Source of the DNA: an uncultured Bacteroidales bacterium
GTDB lineage: Bacteria > Bacteroidota > Bacteroidia > Bacteroidales > WCHB1-69
DNA: 7,098 nt
Assembly (NCBI GenBank): GCA_937892025.1
Contig: CALAVA010000019.1
Location: forward strand, 1-7,098
Direction of reading: 5' to 3'
The position numbers and the translations under genes were made by a program. Below the pieces are notes generated by a model. The model searched no databases. It saw only the letters and a list, made by a program, of their open reading frames with translations, and was not told where the DNA came from. Shown in pieces: positions 1 through 6,091 of the stretch (positions are counted from its first letter, which is position 1; each line of letters starts with the position of its first letter).

Positions 1-22
1 CTACACGACGCTCTTCCGATCT
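1..22 (+). other. Illumina read-1 adapter remnant
   Basis: These 22 bases match exactly, as I recall it, the 3' end of the Illumina TruSeq/universal read-1 primer, including the terminal GCTCTTCCGATCT. They are not genomic. Genomic sequence starts at base 23, where the ATP-grasp frame is already open. No stop codon separates the adapter from that frame, so a gene caller could wrongly extend the protein into the adapter. Confidence 0.97.
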
Positions 23-898
23 GCGTACATTGCCGAAAAAATGGGTTTGCGTGGCAATTCTTACGAATCTGCATGCCGAGCAAACAACAAGTACGAAATG
101 CGTAAGGTGTTTATGGATGCAGGTGTACCTTGCCCTAAATTTAAGTTGGTTCAACTCCATGAGGGAATTGAACCTATTGACTTTACATATCCTATGATTG
201 TCAAGCCTGTTGATAGGTCAGGAAGTCTTGGCGTGGCTAAGGTTAACAGCAAGGCGGAACTTGATGACGCAGTCGAGAATGCTTTGGAATGTTCATTCTA
301 CAAGCAGGCGATTGTGGAGGAATATGTTGAAGGTCGAGAAATTAGCGTTGAGTTTATTTCCTATAATGGCAAGCATTATCCTTTGCAGATTACAGATAAG
401 GTAACAACAGGTTCTCCGCATTTTGTGGAACTTGAACACCATCAGCCAGCAGACCTTTCGGTAGAAATGTATGACAGGATATATACTCTTACAGACAAGG
501 CTCTGACTGCATTGGGAATAACGAATGGCGCAAGTCATTCCGAATATCGTATAACAGATGGTGGGAGTATTGTTGTTATGGAGATTGGCGGAAGGATGGG
601 TGGCGATTTTATCGGTAGCGACTTGGTAGAACTTTCTACTGGATATGATTTCTTGCAAGGCGTAATTGAAGTTGCATTAGGAAGTTTCTCTGACCCGGAA
701 TTTACATGCAAAAAGTGTGCTGGTGTGTATTTCTTGTGCAAGGAAACTGAAAGGCTTTTGCCAATTATGCAAAAAACTGAAAGAGAAAAAGATATTGTGA
801 ATTTAGAAATTACAAATCCCGATTTGAAGAGCGTTACTTGTAGTGCGGATAGAAGCGGGTATGTTATTTATCAAGGAAATAAAAAAGTAAGATTATGA
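23..898 (+). CDS. ATP-grasp ligase, 5'-truncated
   Basis: This is a probable carboxylate-amine/thiol ligase of the ATP-grasp fold, forming an acyl-phosphate from ATP and a carboxylate. The substrate is unknown. The frame is open from base 23, directly after the adapter, and residues before the Met at 41 (A-Y-I-A-E-K) fit the family. That Met is therefore internal, and most of the N-terminal pre-ATP-grasp domain is missing. Counting from Met 41, the nucleotide-binding segment IVKPVDRSGSLGV is at residues 53-65, the second ATP-binding strand IVEEYVEGREISVE at 91-104, SEYR at 167-170, and the metal/phosphate-binding segment VVMEIGGRMGGDF at 178-190 (E181, R185). The small C-terminal domain follows. 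The stop overlaps the next start (ATGA, 895-898), so it is co-translated with the epimerase. In sugar clusters such enzymes may attach an amino acid or acid to an amino sugar; that role is inference. Fold confidence is high, reaction confidence low. Confidence 0.88.
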   Translation, partial: AYIAEKMGLRGNSYESACRANNKYEMRKVFMDAGVPCPKFKLVQLHEGIEPIDFTYPMIVKPVDRSGSLGVAKVNSKAELDDAVENALECSFYKQAIVEEYVEGREISVEFISYNGKHYPLQITDKVTTGSPHFVELEHHQPADLSVEMYDRIYTLTDKALTALGITNGASHSEYRITDGGSIVVMEIGGRMGGDFIGSDLVELSTGYDFLQGVIEVALGSFSDPEFTCKKCAGVYFLCKETERLLPIMQKTEREKDIVNLEITNPDLKSVTCSADRSGYVIYQGNKKVRL

Positions 899-1902
899 TA
901 GCTATTGTTGGTGCAACAGGATATGTAGGACGATACCTTTGTCCTTTTTTGGTAAAAAAAGGCTATGATATAATAGCCTTGGGAAGATCAAAGAACGTGC
1001 AATTGTTTTTTGAAGAGCATAATGTGCCTTTTATGTATTTTGACCTAAATGATGATAGTTGTTTTGAAAAGTTAAAAAAATATCCGATTACAGCAGTTGT
1101 TGATTTGTCTGCATGTTTGGCGGAACACGAAACCCCAGTAGAAGATTTTTTTAAAGTAAATACAATTGGGGTTTATAAATTGTTGGATTTTTGTGTTGGT
1201 CAAGGAATTAGTCGTTTTGTGATGACATCGTCACATAAACTTTATAATGATGTGAATGATAAAGAAATCATTTCAGAGGATGACCCGATATCATTTAGAG
1301 GTGACCATTCTCCATATATTATATCAAAAATAGCGGCTGAAAATTTTGTGACATATTATCACAAGGATTTTGGAATAAGTGGAATCATATTAAGATTAAC
1401 AGGTGTTCATGGTTATGGCGAAATATTAGGATTCCTTGAAAAGGATGGTACTTATAAAAAAAGTTCTTTTGAACTTTTCTTTGAGAAAGCTCTTGATGGA
1501 GAACTTATAGAGGTGTGGGGTGACCAAACAATAAAACGAGATCATGTTTATATAAAAGATGTCCTTACTGCAATCGAATGTGCTATAAATGCTCCAGATT
1601 CGGTGTCTGGTGTGTATAATATTGCATCTGGTAAGGCTTATTCCCAATTTGAAGAAACTAAGGTATTGGCAGAGGTTTTTGCTACAGAAAAAGGAGTTTC
1701 TAAAGTGGTTAATCGTACAGATAAACCAGGCCTTTTGCGTGGTTATCTTTATAGTGTTGAGAAGGCAAAGAAAGATTTGTGCTGGAGTCCTGCTTATTCA
1801 GATTTGAAAGTTATGTATGAAGACTATAAGAAAGAGTGGATTTCAAAAGAATATCATAATTACCATTATATTAAGCAAGGACAAGAACCCAAAACTCTTT
1901 AA
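895..1902 (+). CDS. NAD(P)-dependent sugar epimerase/dehydratase (extended SDR)
   Basis: A cytosolic nucleotide-sugar-modifying enzyme of the extended short-chain dehydrogenase family (335 aa, a usual length). The N-terminus carries the Rossmann motif GATGYVG (residues 6-12), followed by an acidic/charged second strand (ALGRS, 28-32). The catalytic triad region is visible: TSS at 111-113 and YIISK at 141-145 (Tyr141, Lys145). Later segments WGDQTIKRDHVYIKDV and YNIASGKAYS are typical of the substrate-binding half of UDP- or dTDP-sugar epimerases. The start overlaps the ATP-grasp stop by four bases, which fixes it. Only two bases separate its stop from the glycosyltransferase. The exact reaction (4-epimerase, 4,6-dehydratase or reductase) cannot be read from motifs alone. 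It is AT-richer than the ATP-grasp gene upstream, as are the next two genes. Confidence 0.9.
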   Translation: MIAIVGATGYVGRYLCPFLVKKGYDIIALGRSKNVQLFFEEHNVPFMYFDLNDDSCFEKLKKYPITAVVDLSACLAEHETPVEDFFKVNTIGVYKLLDFCVGQGISRFVMTSSHKLYNDVNDKEIISEDDPISFRGDHSPYIISKIAAENFVTYYHKDFGISGIILRLTGVHGYGEILGFLEKDGTYKKSSFELFFEKALDGELIEVWGDQTIKRDHVYIKDVLTAIECAINAPDSVSGVYNIASGKAYSQFEETKVLAEVFATEKGVSKVVNRTDKPGLLRGYLYSVEKAKKDLCWSPAYSDLKVMYEDYKKEWISKEYHNYHYIKQGQEPKTL

Positions 1903-1904
1903 TT

Positions 1905-2831
1905 ATGAAGAAATTAAGTATAGTTATTCCTTGTTATGGTTCTGAACATACTATCGGACCAGTTGTTAACGAAGTTATCTCAACGATGGACATAAATCGT
2001 TTTGACTATGAATTTATTCTTGTTAATGATTGTTCTAAAGACAACGTATGGCAATCGATAATAAAACTAACAGAAGGGAATGATAGAATAAAAGGAATTA
2101 GTTTTGCCAAAAACTTTGGTCAGCAATCTGCATTGCTTGCTGGTTTTAGGCATGCAACTGGTGATTATGTGATTTCAATGGATGATGATGGACAAGCACC
2201 TGTTGAATCACTTATGGAAATGATAAATAGTCTAGAACAAAATGATTACGATATAGTTTATGGTTGTTATCAACAAGTTCGACAAACTGGATTTAGACGA
2301 TTTGGGAGTTGGTTCAATCATAAAATGGCTGTATGGTTTTCGAATTGTCCCAAAGATTTATTCCCAACAAGTTTTTATGTCGCAAGGAAGTTCCTTATAG
2401 AAGAGATTGTCCAATTTGAAAATTGCTATGCATATATTAGTGGTTTGGTATTCCGCTCTACTCGTAACATAGGTAAAATATATGTTAAGCATAGATATAG
2501 AATTGAAGGAAAATCCGGATACTCTTTAAAAAGGCTTATTGGTTTGTGGATAAATGGTTTTACTGCATTCTCTGTGAAACCATTACGATTGGCAACTTTT
2601 TTGGGTTTTATTTTTTCATTGCTTGGTTTTATATATGGAATATGCATTATTATAATGAAACTTATTCATCCTGATACTCCAATGGGTTATGCATCAACAA
2701 TGGCAGCTATATTATTCATTGGTGGAGTCATAATGTTTATGATGGGTATGGTTGGTGAATACATTGGACGCATATATATAAATCAAAATAAATCTCCCCA
2801 GTACGTTATAAGAACAAAAGTTAATTTGTAA
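1905..2831 (+). CDS. Polyprenyl-phosphate glycosyltransferase, GT2 (GtrB/ArnC/DPM1-like)
   Basis: Likely transfers a sugar from a nucleotide donor to undecaprenyl phosphate on the inner face of the membrane. The 308-aa protein has the GT-A start LSIVIPCYGSE (4-14), VNDCS (40-44), FAKNFGQQSALLAG (67-80), and the metal-binding DDD at 93-95 followed by GQAP. GKSGYSLKRL at 202-211 matches the loop typical of the GtrB/ArnC subgroup. Two C-terminal membrane helices lie at about 229-252 and 264-286, then GEYIGRIY (284-291), a subgroup hallmark. Undecaprenyl-phosphate is the known acceptor for ArnC and GtrB; using it here is inference from this architecture and from the SMR flippase pair downstream. 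Oddity: the DDDLQ(N/D)P segment common in this subgroup reads DDDGQAP. Two bases separate it from each neighbour, so it belongs to the same operon. Confidence 0.92.
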   Translation: MKKLSIVIPCYGSEHTIGPVVNEVISTMDINRFDYEFILVNDCSKDNVWQSIIKLTEGNDRIKGISFAKNFGQQSALLAGFRHATGDYVISMDDDGQAPVESLMEMINSLEQNDYDIVYGCYQQVRQTGFRRFGSWFNHKMAVWFSNCPKDLFPTSFYVARKFLIEEIVQFENCYAYISGLVFRSTRNIGKIYVKHRYRIEGKSGYSLKRLIGLWINGFTAFSVKPLRLATFLGFIFSLLGFIYGICIIIMKLIHPDTPMGYASTMAAILFIGGVIMFMMGMVGEYIGRIYINQNKSPQYVIRTKVNL

Positions 2832-2833
2832 TA

Positions 2834-3769
2834 ATGCAGACTATTGTTGCTCATAGGGCAAGTGGTATTATATATAGGTTTGTAAAGCAATATCCTGGTT
2901 GTTATATACTGCCTGCAAATATTTGTCCTGTAGTCCCGTTATCTATAATTACAGCAGGTTCAAATGTTAAATTTGTTGACATTAGTAGAGAAACATGGTG
3001 TATTTCCGAACAGGATTGTAAGGAACTTATAATGACGGATAATAATGTGGTTGGGCTTATTTTTGTACATACCTATGGATGTAATTATAATCCGCAAAGT
3101 TTTTTCAAAGAGATAAAAAATATTAGAGAAGAAGTATTTATAGTTGATGATAAATGTTTGTGCGTCCCTTGTATTGAAAAACCTTGTACGATAGCAGATT
3201 TGACTTTGTATAGTACAGGATATGCCAAATATATTGATTTTGGTATGGGAGGTTATGGTTTCTTGCAAGACGAATTGTTTCTCTCGCAAGAATATGTCCA
3301 ATACGATGGCTCTGATATAGAATCGTTTTACAAGAAATGTTTTCAAAATAAAACAAAGGTACAAAATAAGATTCCTTATGGATGGTTGGATGCTGAGATT
3401 TCATACGAATATGATATAAATTATTTTAGTAAAATAGATAATGTTAAGTCGGATGTAAAACAAAATAAGAATCGTGTAAACTCGATTTATGAAACGAATC
3501 TTGTGTCATATAATAAATTAGGAAAAGATTATAACAATTGGAGATATAATATTCTTGTGGACGAAAAGGATGGTGTTATGTCTAGTATATTTGCATCTGG
3601 TTTGTTTGCAAGTTCTCATTATCAACCTTCAAGTGAATTGTTTTGTGATGAGGTTTTCTCAAATTCTAGATGGTTGTTTGAGCATGTTATAAATTTGTTT
3701 AATGACAAGTATATAACAGAAGCACAAGCTATAAAATTGACGGAAATCATAAATTTTGCAAGTAAATAG
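2834..3769 (+). CDS. Divergent short DegT/DnrJ/EryC1-family PLP aminotransferase
   Basis: A sugar aminotransferase-like protein of 311 aa, shorter than the usual ~370-400. It appears to lack the normal N-terminal ~40 residues and reaches LPANICPVVPLSIITAGSNV (26-45) early; that segment corresponds to the family's P-x-Y/T-F/C region followed by A-G-a-x-x-x-F-V-D. VFIVDDKCLC (101-110) supplies the Asp that pairs with the PLP pyridine nitrogen. YSTGYAKY (126-133) with GMGGYG (137-142) supplies the candidate Schiff-base Lys132. The key residues are therefore kept and activity is plausible, although similarity to standard family members is weak. It may act on a keto-sugar made by the neighbouring epimerase; that is inference. 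The start is two bases after the glycosyltransferase stop, and 12 bases separate its stop from the broken SMR gene. It could instead be a non-catalytic relative. Confidence 0.8.
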   Translation: MQTIVAHRASGIIYRFVKQYPGCYILPANICPVVPLSIITAGSNVKFVDISRETWCISEQDCKELIMTDNNVVGLIFVHTYGCNYNPQSFFKEIKNIREEVFIVDDKCLCVPCIEKPCTIADLTLYSTGYAKYIDFGMGGYGFLQDELFLSQEYVQYDGSDIESFYKKCFQNKTKVQNKIPYGWLDAEISYEYDINYFSKIDNVKSDVKQNKNRVNSIYETNLVSYNKLGKDYNNWRYNILVDEKDGVMSSIFASGLFASSHYQPSSELFCDEVFSNSRWLFEHVINLFNDKYITEAQAIKLTEIINFASK

Positions 3770-3799
3770 TTGTTGATCCCAATGTCTAGTTTCTTTTTA

Positions 3800-3877
3800 T
3801 ATCTATCACTCATCGGCATAAACTTGATTTATGCCTGTACCGCTATTTTCACAAAATCTGCATCACAACATCAATTT
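3800..3877 (+). repeat. 78-bp direct repeat, left copy
   Basis: Aligns without gaps to 5442-5519 at a spacing of 1,642 bp, with two mismatches (3808 a versus 5450 c; 3871 t versus 5513 c). Both mismatches are synonymous third-codon changes (Ser, His). Upstream, the copies differ in the first codons after the ATG, apart from a T-rich stretch that aligns with a 1-nt gap. Downstream they diverge within a few bases. The repeat lies in codons 7-32 of the broken SMR gene and marks the left edge of the inserted-looking unit. Confidence 0.95.
3815..3835. repeat. Perfect inverted repeat in left direct repeat
   Basis: GGCATAAA (3815-3822), spacer cttga (3823-3827), then TTTATGCC (3828-3835), an exact 8-bp palindrome. 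It encodes G-I-N-L-I-Y-A of the SMR protein. A short palindrome around a 5-nt spacer inside a repeat that bounds an inserted-looking unit resembles a site-specific recombination core. One such palindrome could arise by chance in 7 kb. Confidence 0.6.
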
Positions 3878-3928
3878 GTCTGTTTCTCAGTCGCTCAAGT
3901 GAATAAGATAAATATGCTAAATTTTACA

Positions 3929-3955
3929 TTGTTTGGGAGTAATTTACTATATTTG
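3929..3955 (+). promoter_or_regulatory. Bacteroidota-type promoter for the COG2865-like gene
   Basis: TAtaTTTG at 3948-3955, followed by C, is an exact match to the Bacteroidota -7 consensus TAnnTTTG. A TTG at 3929-3931, 16 bases upstream, can serve as the -33 element; the spacing is slightly short. Transcription would start near 3960, about 20-25 bases before the ATG at 3983. It gives the inserted gene its own promoter and probably also drives the two SMR genes that follow. Confidence 0.6.
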
Positions 3956-3982
3956 CAATGACATATAAAACATACAGATGCA

Positions 3983-5428
3983 ATGTTAAAAACAGTGGAC
4001 ATAGATGATTTACGGACAAAGAAGGAAAATCAAACTTTTGACCGAAAGAGCGCCCGTATTGAAGCAAAGGCTCTTGCTGTGGTCTTAATAGCTATGGCAA
4101 ATGCGGATGGTGGGATTGTGGCTCTTGGCATCGAGGATGACGGAAAGGTGTCTGGTATTGACGGAATGTCCGGACATATAAATGAATTGCTGCGTGTTTC
4201 ATACGATTATTGTGTGCCGTCTTTGCTGGTGACACCAGAGTACCTTGATGTTGTTGACTGTAATGGCAATGCAAACCATGTAATTCTTCTTCATGTGGCA
4301 CAAAGTTCTCATGTGCATGCAAGTAGTTCCGATGAGGTATATTACCGTGTTGGTGACAAATCAAAGCGGTTGAATTTTGAGCAGAGGACGCAATTGGTTT
4401 ATGCAAAAGGGGATAGGTATTATGAGGATGTTCCTGTTGTGGATGCAACATTGGAGGATATTGATTTTAATTTGTTGAAAGAATATCTTGATACGATTGG
4501 TTATAATAAGGGTTGCGATGCCTTTTTGCAAGAAAATGGATATGTTAGGAAGGTTGAGAATTTTAGGGGAGCATTGCATAATGTGCCTACTGGGGCGGCG
4601 GTGCTACTTTTTTCAAATAATCCGCAGCGTTTTTTTCAGCGTGCCCGTGTAAGGGTTATTCGCTATGAAGGTACAGAAGAGCGTTTCGGCACAGAGATGA
4701 ATGTCGTAAAGGATGAGGTGTTTGCAGGTAATGTTCTTTCTATGACGAACCAGACTCTAGCATTTGTAAAGACGCAAATCAAGGAACATACATATCTGGG
4801 CAAGGATGGGCGTTTTGTTACGGTTATGCAGTATCCGGAATTTTGCTGGATGGAACTTATTGTTAATGCAATTGCTCATAGGGATTATAGTATTCTTGGA
4901 ACCGACATTCAGGTAAAGATTTTTGATGACCATTTGACAGTGGAAAGTCCCGGTATTCTTCCTGGACTGGTGCGTCCATATAACATTCGAGAAATGCATT
5001 TTTCTCGTAATCCGAAGATTGCTCAATATATGCATGCCTATAAATTGGTAAAAGAGTATGGTGAGGGGGTTGACCGGATTTTTTCCGAGATGGCAGAAGT
5101 CGGTAATCCTGCTCCTGAATATAGGCAAACGGAGTTTATGGTTTCGGCAACTATTAGACAACATACTGATTATTCCATTGAACAAGATTCGGATTATAAT
5201 GGCGTAAAAGATGGCGTAAAAGAACATATTGATATTCAACAGATAATAGTTGAGTTGCTAAAGAATAATAATTCGTTGAGTGCAATGGATTTGGCGCAAA
5301 AGACTGGTATGGGATTTCGTACAGTACAGCGATATTTGTCGCAACTGCAACGGAAGAATCTTATTAAGCGCGTCGGAGGTCGTAAAACTGGATATTGGGT
5401 TGTAGTGGAACAAACGGACTATGAGTAA
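3983..5428 (+). CDS. AlbA_2/Schlafen-like, ATPase-fold and winged-helix protein (COG2865 type)
   Basis: A putative transcriptional regulator or ATP-binding DNA-binding protein of 481 aa, a usual length for the family. Domains in order: an AlbA_2 (divergent AAA_4/Schlafen core) domain at about 10-125, with ENQTFDRKSA (15-24) and ANADGGIVALGIEDDGKV (39-56); a middle linker; a GHKL-like HATPase_c_4 region with N-box ELIVNAIAHRDY (291-302), DDHLTVESPG (315-324) and EYGEGVDRI (358-366); a linker with a GVKDGVK repeat; and a C-terminal winged helix (about 420-478) in which MDLAQKTGMGFRTVQRYLSQL forms the helix-turn-helix. Biochemical function is poorly known for the family; some members are linked to regulation or stress and defence loci. 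It is flanked by the 78-bp direct repeats and its stop overlaps the start of the intact SMR gene by eight bases (5421-5428). This suggests it came in as cargo and may control the downstream flippase genes; that is inference. Confidence 0.9.
   Translation: MLKTVDIDDLRTKKENQTFDRKSARIEAKALAVVLIAMANADGGIVALGIEDDGKVSGIDGMSGHINELLRVSYDYCVPSLLVTPEYLDVVDCNGNANHVILLHVAQSSHVHASSSDEVYYRVGDKSKRLNFEQRTQLVYAKGDRYYEDVPVVDATLEDIDFNLLKEYLDTIGYNKGCDAFLQENGYVRKVENFRGALHNVPTGAAVLLFSNNPQRFFQRARVRVIRYEGTEERFGTEMNVVKDEVFAGNVLSMTNQTLAFVKTQIKEHTYLGKDGRFVTVMQYPEFCWMELIVNAIAHRDYSILGTDIQVKIFDDHLTVESPGILPGLVRPYNIREMHFSRNPKIAQYMHAYKLVKEYGEGVDRIFSEMAEVGNPAPEYRQTEFMVSATIRQHTDYSIEQDSDYNGVKDGVKEHIDIQQIIVELLKNNNSLSAMDLAQKTGMGFRTVQRYLSQLQRKNLIKRVGGRKTGYWVVVEQTDYE
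5199..5222 (+). repeat. 12-bp tandem repeat in linker
   Basis: Two exact copies of atggcgtaaaag (5199-5210, 5211-5222), encoding the GVKDGVK repeat between the ATPase-like domain and the winged helix. A change by one unit (12 bp) would keep the frame. Repetitive linkers at this place are common in COG2865-type proteins. Confidence 0.85.
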
Positions 5429-5759
5429 GCAAATTCTTTTGTATCTATCCCTCATCGGCATAAACTTGATTTATGCCTGTACCGCTATTTTCACAAAATC
5501 TGCATCACAACACCAATTTTTGTCATTGTCCTACATCTTGTGGCTGGTCGGTGCAGTAGGGGTAATGGGCGTTTATGCTTTGCTTTGGCAACAGGTTATT
5601 AAACGTATGCCAATTGCCGAGGCATATATGTTCAAGGGAACATCTTTGATTTTTGTACTGTTGCTATCTGCTTTGATATTTGGCGAGGCCATTACGTTGT
5701 CGAACATTATCGGGGCTGTTGTCATTATTGTTGGAATCGTAATTTATGCAAGGGCATGA
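5421..5759 (+). CDS. SMR/EamA-type small membrane protein (ArnE/ArnF-like flippase subunit 1)
   Basis: A 112-aa inner-membrane protein with four predicted helices at about 5-25, 36-58, 67-87 and 93-110, the standard SMR layout and length. The segment RMPIAEAYMFKGTSLIFVLL followed by IFGEAIT and IIGAVVIIVGIVIY is typical of the family's second half. The membrane-embedded Glu14 that defines EmrE-type drug exporters is absent: Tyr18 occupies the place eight residues before Lys26. This favours a lipid-sugar flippase subunit like ArnE/ArnF over a drug pump. Its start codon lies inside the end of the COG2865-type gene (ATGAGTAA, 5421-5428), and its stop overlaps the next start (ATGA). Codons 8-33 duplicate the broken gene at 3782, but the first seven codons differ. 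Flippase function is inferred from family and from the GtrB/ArnC-like gene upstream. Confidence 0.85.
   Translation: MSKQILLYLSLIGINLIYACTAIFTKSASQHQFLSLSYILWLVGAVGVMGVYALLWQQVIKRMPIAEAYMFKGTSLIFVLLLSALIFGEAITLSNIIGAVVIIVGIVIYARA
5442..5519 (+). repeat. 78-bp direct repeat, right copy
   Basis: Matches 3800-3877 at 76 of 78 positions without gaps. It covers codons 8-33 of the intact SMR gene and forms the right edge of the 1,642-bp period that holds the COG2865-type gene and its promoter. Confidence 0.95.
5457..5477. repeat. Perfect inverted repeat in right direct repeat
   Basis: GGCATAAA (5457-5464), spacer cttga, then TTTATGCC (5470-5477), the same palindrome as at 3815-3835. Arms and spacer are fully conserved between the two copies. 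Confidence 0.6.
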
Positions 5760-6091
5760 TGTACAAACTGCTGGTGATATTTTCGGTTTTTATGGCCGCC
5801 GGTGCGCAGATGCTGCTGAAGAAGGGGGCAAGCATAAGTTACGACAATTGGATTCGTCAGTACCTTAACGGTTGGGTTATTGGAGGATACTCGATAATGG
5901 CGGCATCGTTGGTGTTGAATGTCTTTTGTTTAAGTCGCGGAGTGCTTGTAAAGGAGGTCTCAATAATAGAATCGCTCAGTTACTTGTTTGTTCCATTGAT
6001 GTCGTGGTTTTTCTTCAAGGAGAAGATGACTTGGCGGAAGGTGGGGGCGATAGTTATTATTATAGTAGGTGTAGCGGTTTTCTTCTTGTAG
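5756..6091 (+). CDS. SMR/EamA-type small membrane protein (ArnE/ArnF-like flippase subunit 2)
   Basis: A 111-aa inner-membrane protein with four predicted helices at about 4-21, 38-59, 68-87 and 94-111. GAQMLLKKGA (16-25) matches the A-Q-x-L-L-K-x-A/G segment at the end of helix 1 in ArnE/ArnF and related EamA-type proteins, and FFFKEKMTWRKVGAIVIIIVGV (85-106) matches the family's helix 3-4 junction. No Glu occupies the EmrE Glu14 position (Ala14 here). The ATGA overlap with the preceding gene indicates translational coupling and equal dosage, as expected for a two-subunit SMR transporter. The two subunits are clearly different in sequence, so this is a heteromeric pair and not a recent duplication. 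A second in-frame ATG lies at 5759; either start gives the same protein apart from one Met. Confidence 0.85.
   Translation: MMYKLLVIFSVFMAAGAQMLLKKGASISYDNWIRQYLNGWVIGGYSIMAASLVLNVFCLSRGVLVKEVSIIESLSYLFVPLMSWFFFKEKMTWRKVGAIVIIIVGVAVFFL

Larger units (their letters stand above)
3782..3961 (+). pseudogene. 5' remnant of SMR-type flippase gene
   Basis: The frame starts MSSFFLYLSLIG and continues through residue 32 (SASQHQF) almost identically to the intact SMR protein that starts at 5421. All similarity then stops. About 27 unrelated residues (VCFSVAQVN...) follow before a stop at 3959-3961, against 112 residues in the intact protein. It encodes one membrane helix out of four, so it cannot be a working subunit. 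It sits 12 bases after the aminotransferase stop, where the original flippase gene would be expected in this operon. The ATG at 3782 matches the intact copy; the in-frame TTG codons at 3770 and 3773 are unlikely starts. The divergent tail overlaps the promoter of the next gene. Confidence 0.85.

Noticed and set aside
2960..3404. Two overlapping minus-strand open frames
   Set aside because: Antisense to the aminotransferase-like gene; Cys-, Ile- and Tyr-rich with no recognisable domain.
3770..3781. Upstream TTG start for the SMR remnant
   Set aside because: The ATG at 3782 corresponds to the start of the intact copy (MSS versus MSK). The extra residues have no counterpart.
4757..5239. 160-codon open frame on the minus strand
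   Set aside because: Antisense to the ATPase-like region of the COG2865-type gene, whose motifs are clear. The composition (many Ile, Asn, His) is that of a shadow frame.
3782..5519. SMR duplication as a simple assembly duplication
   Set aside because: The repeats carry two fixed differences and have different sequence on both sides, so copying one read segment twice does not explain them. A chimeric join of two loci remains possible and is noted as a test.
3800..5519. Insertion sequence or transposon
   Set aside because: No transposase, no terminal inverted repeats at the unit's ends and no short target duplication; the flanking repeat is 78 bp of flippase coding sequence.
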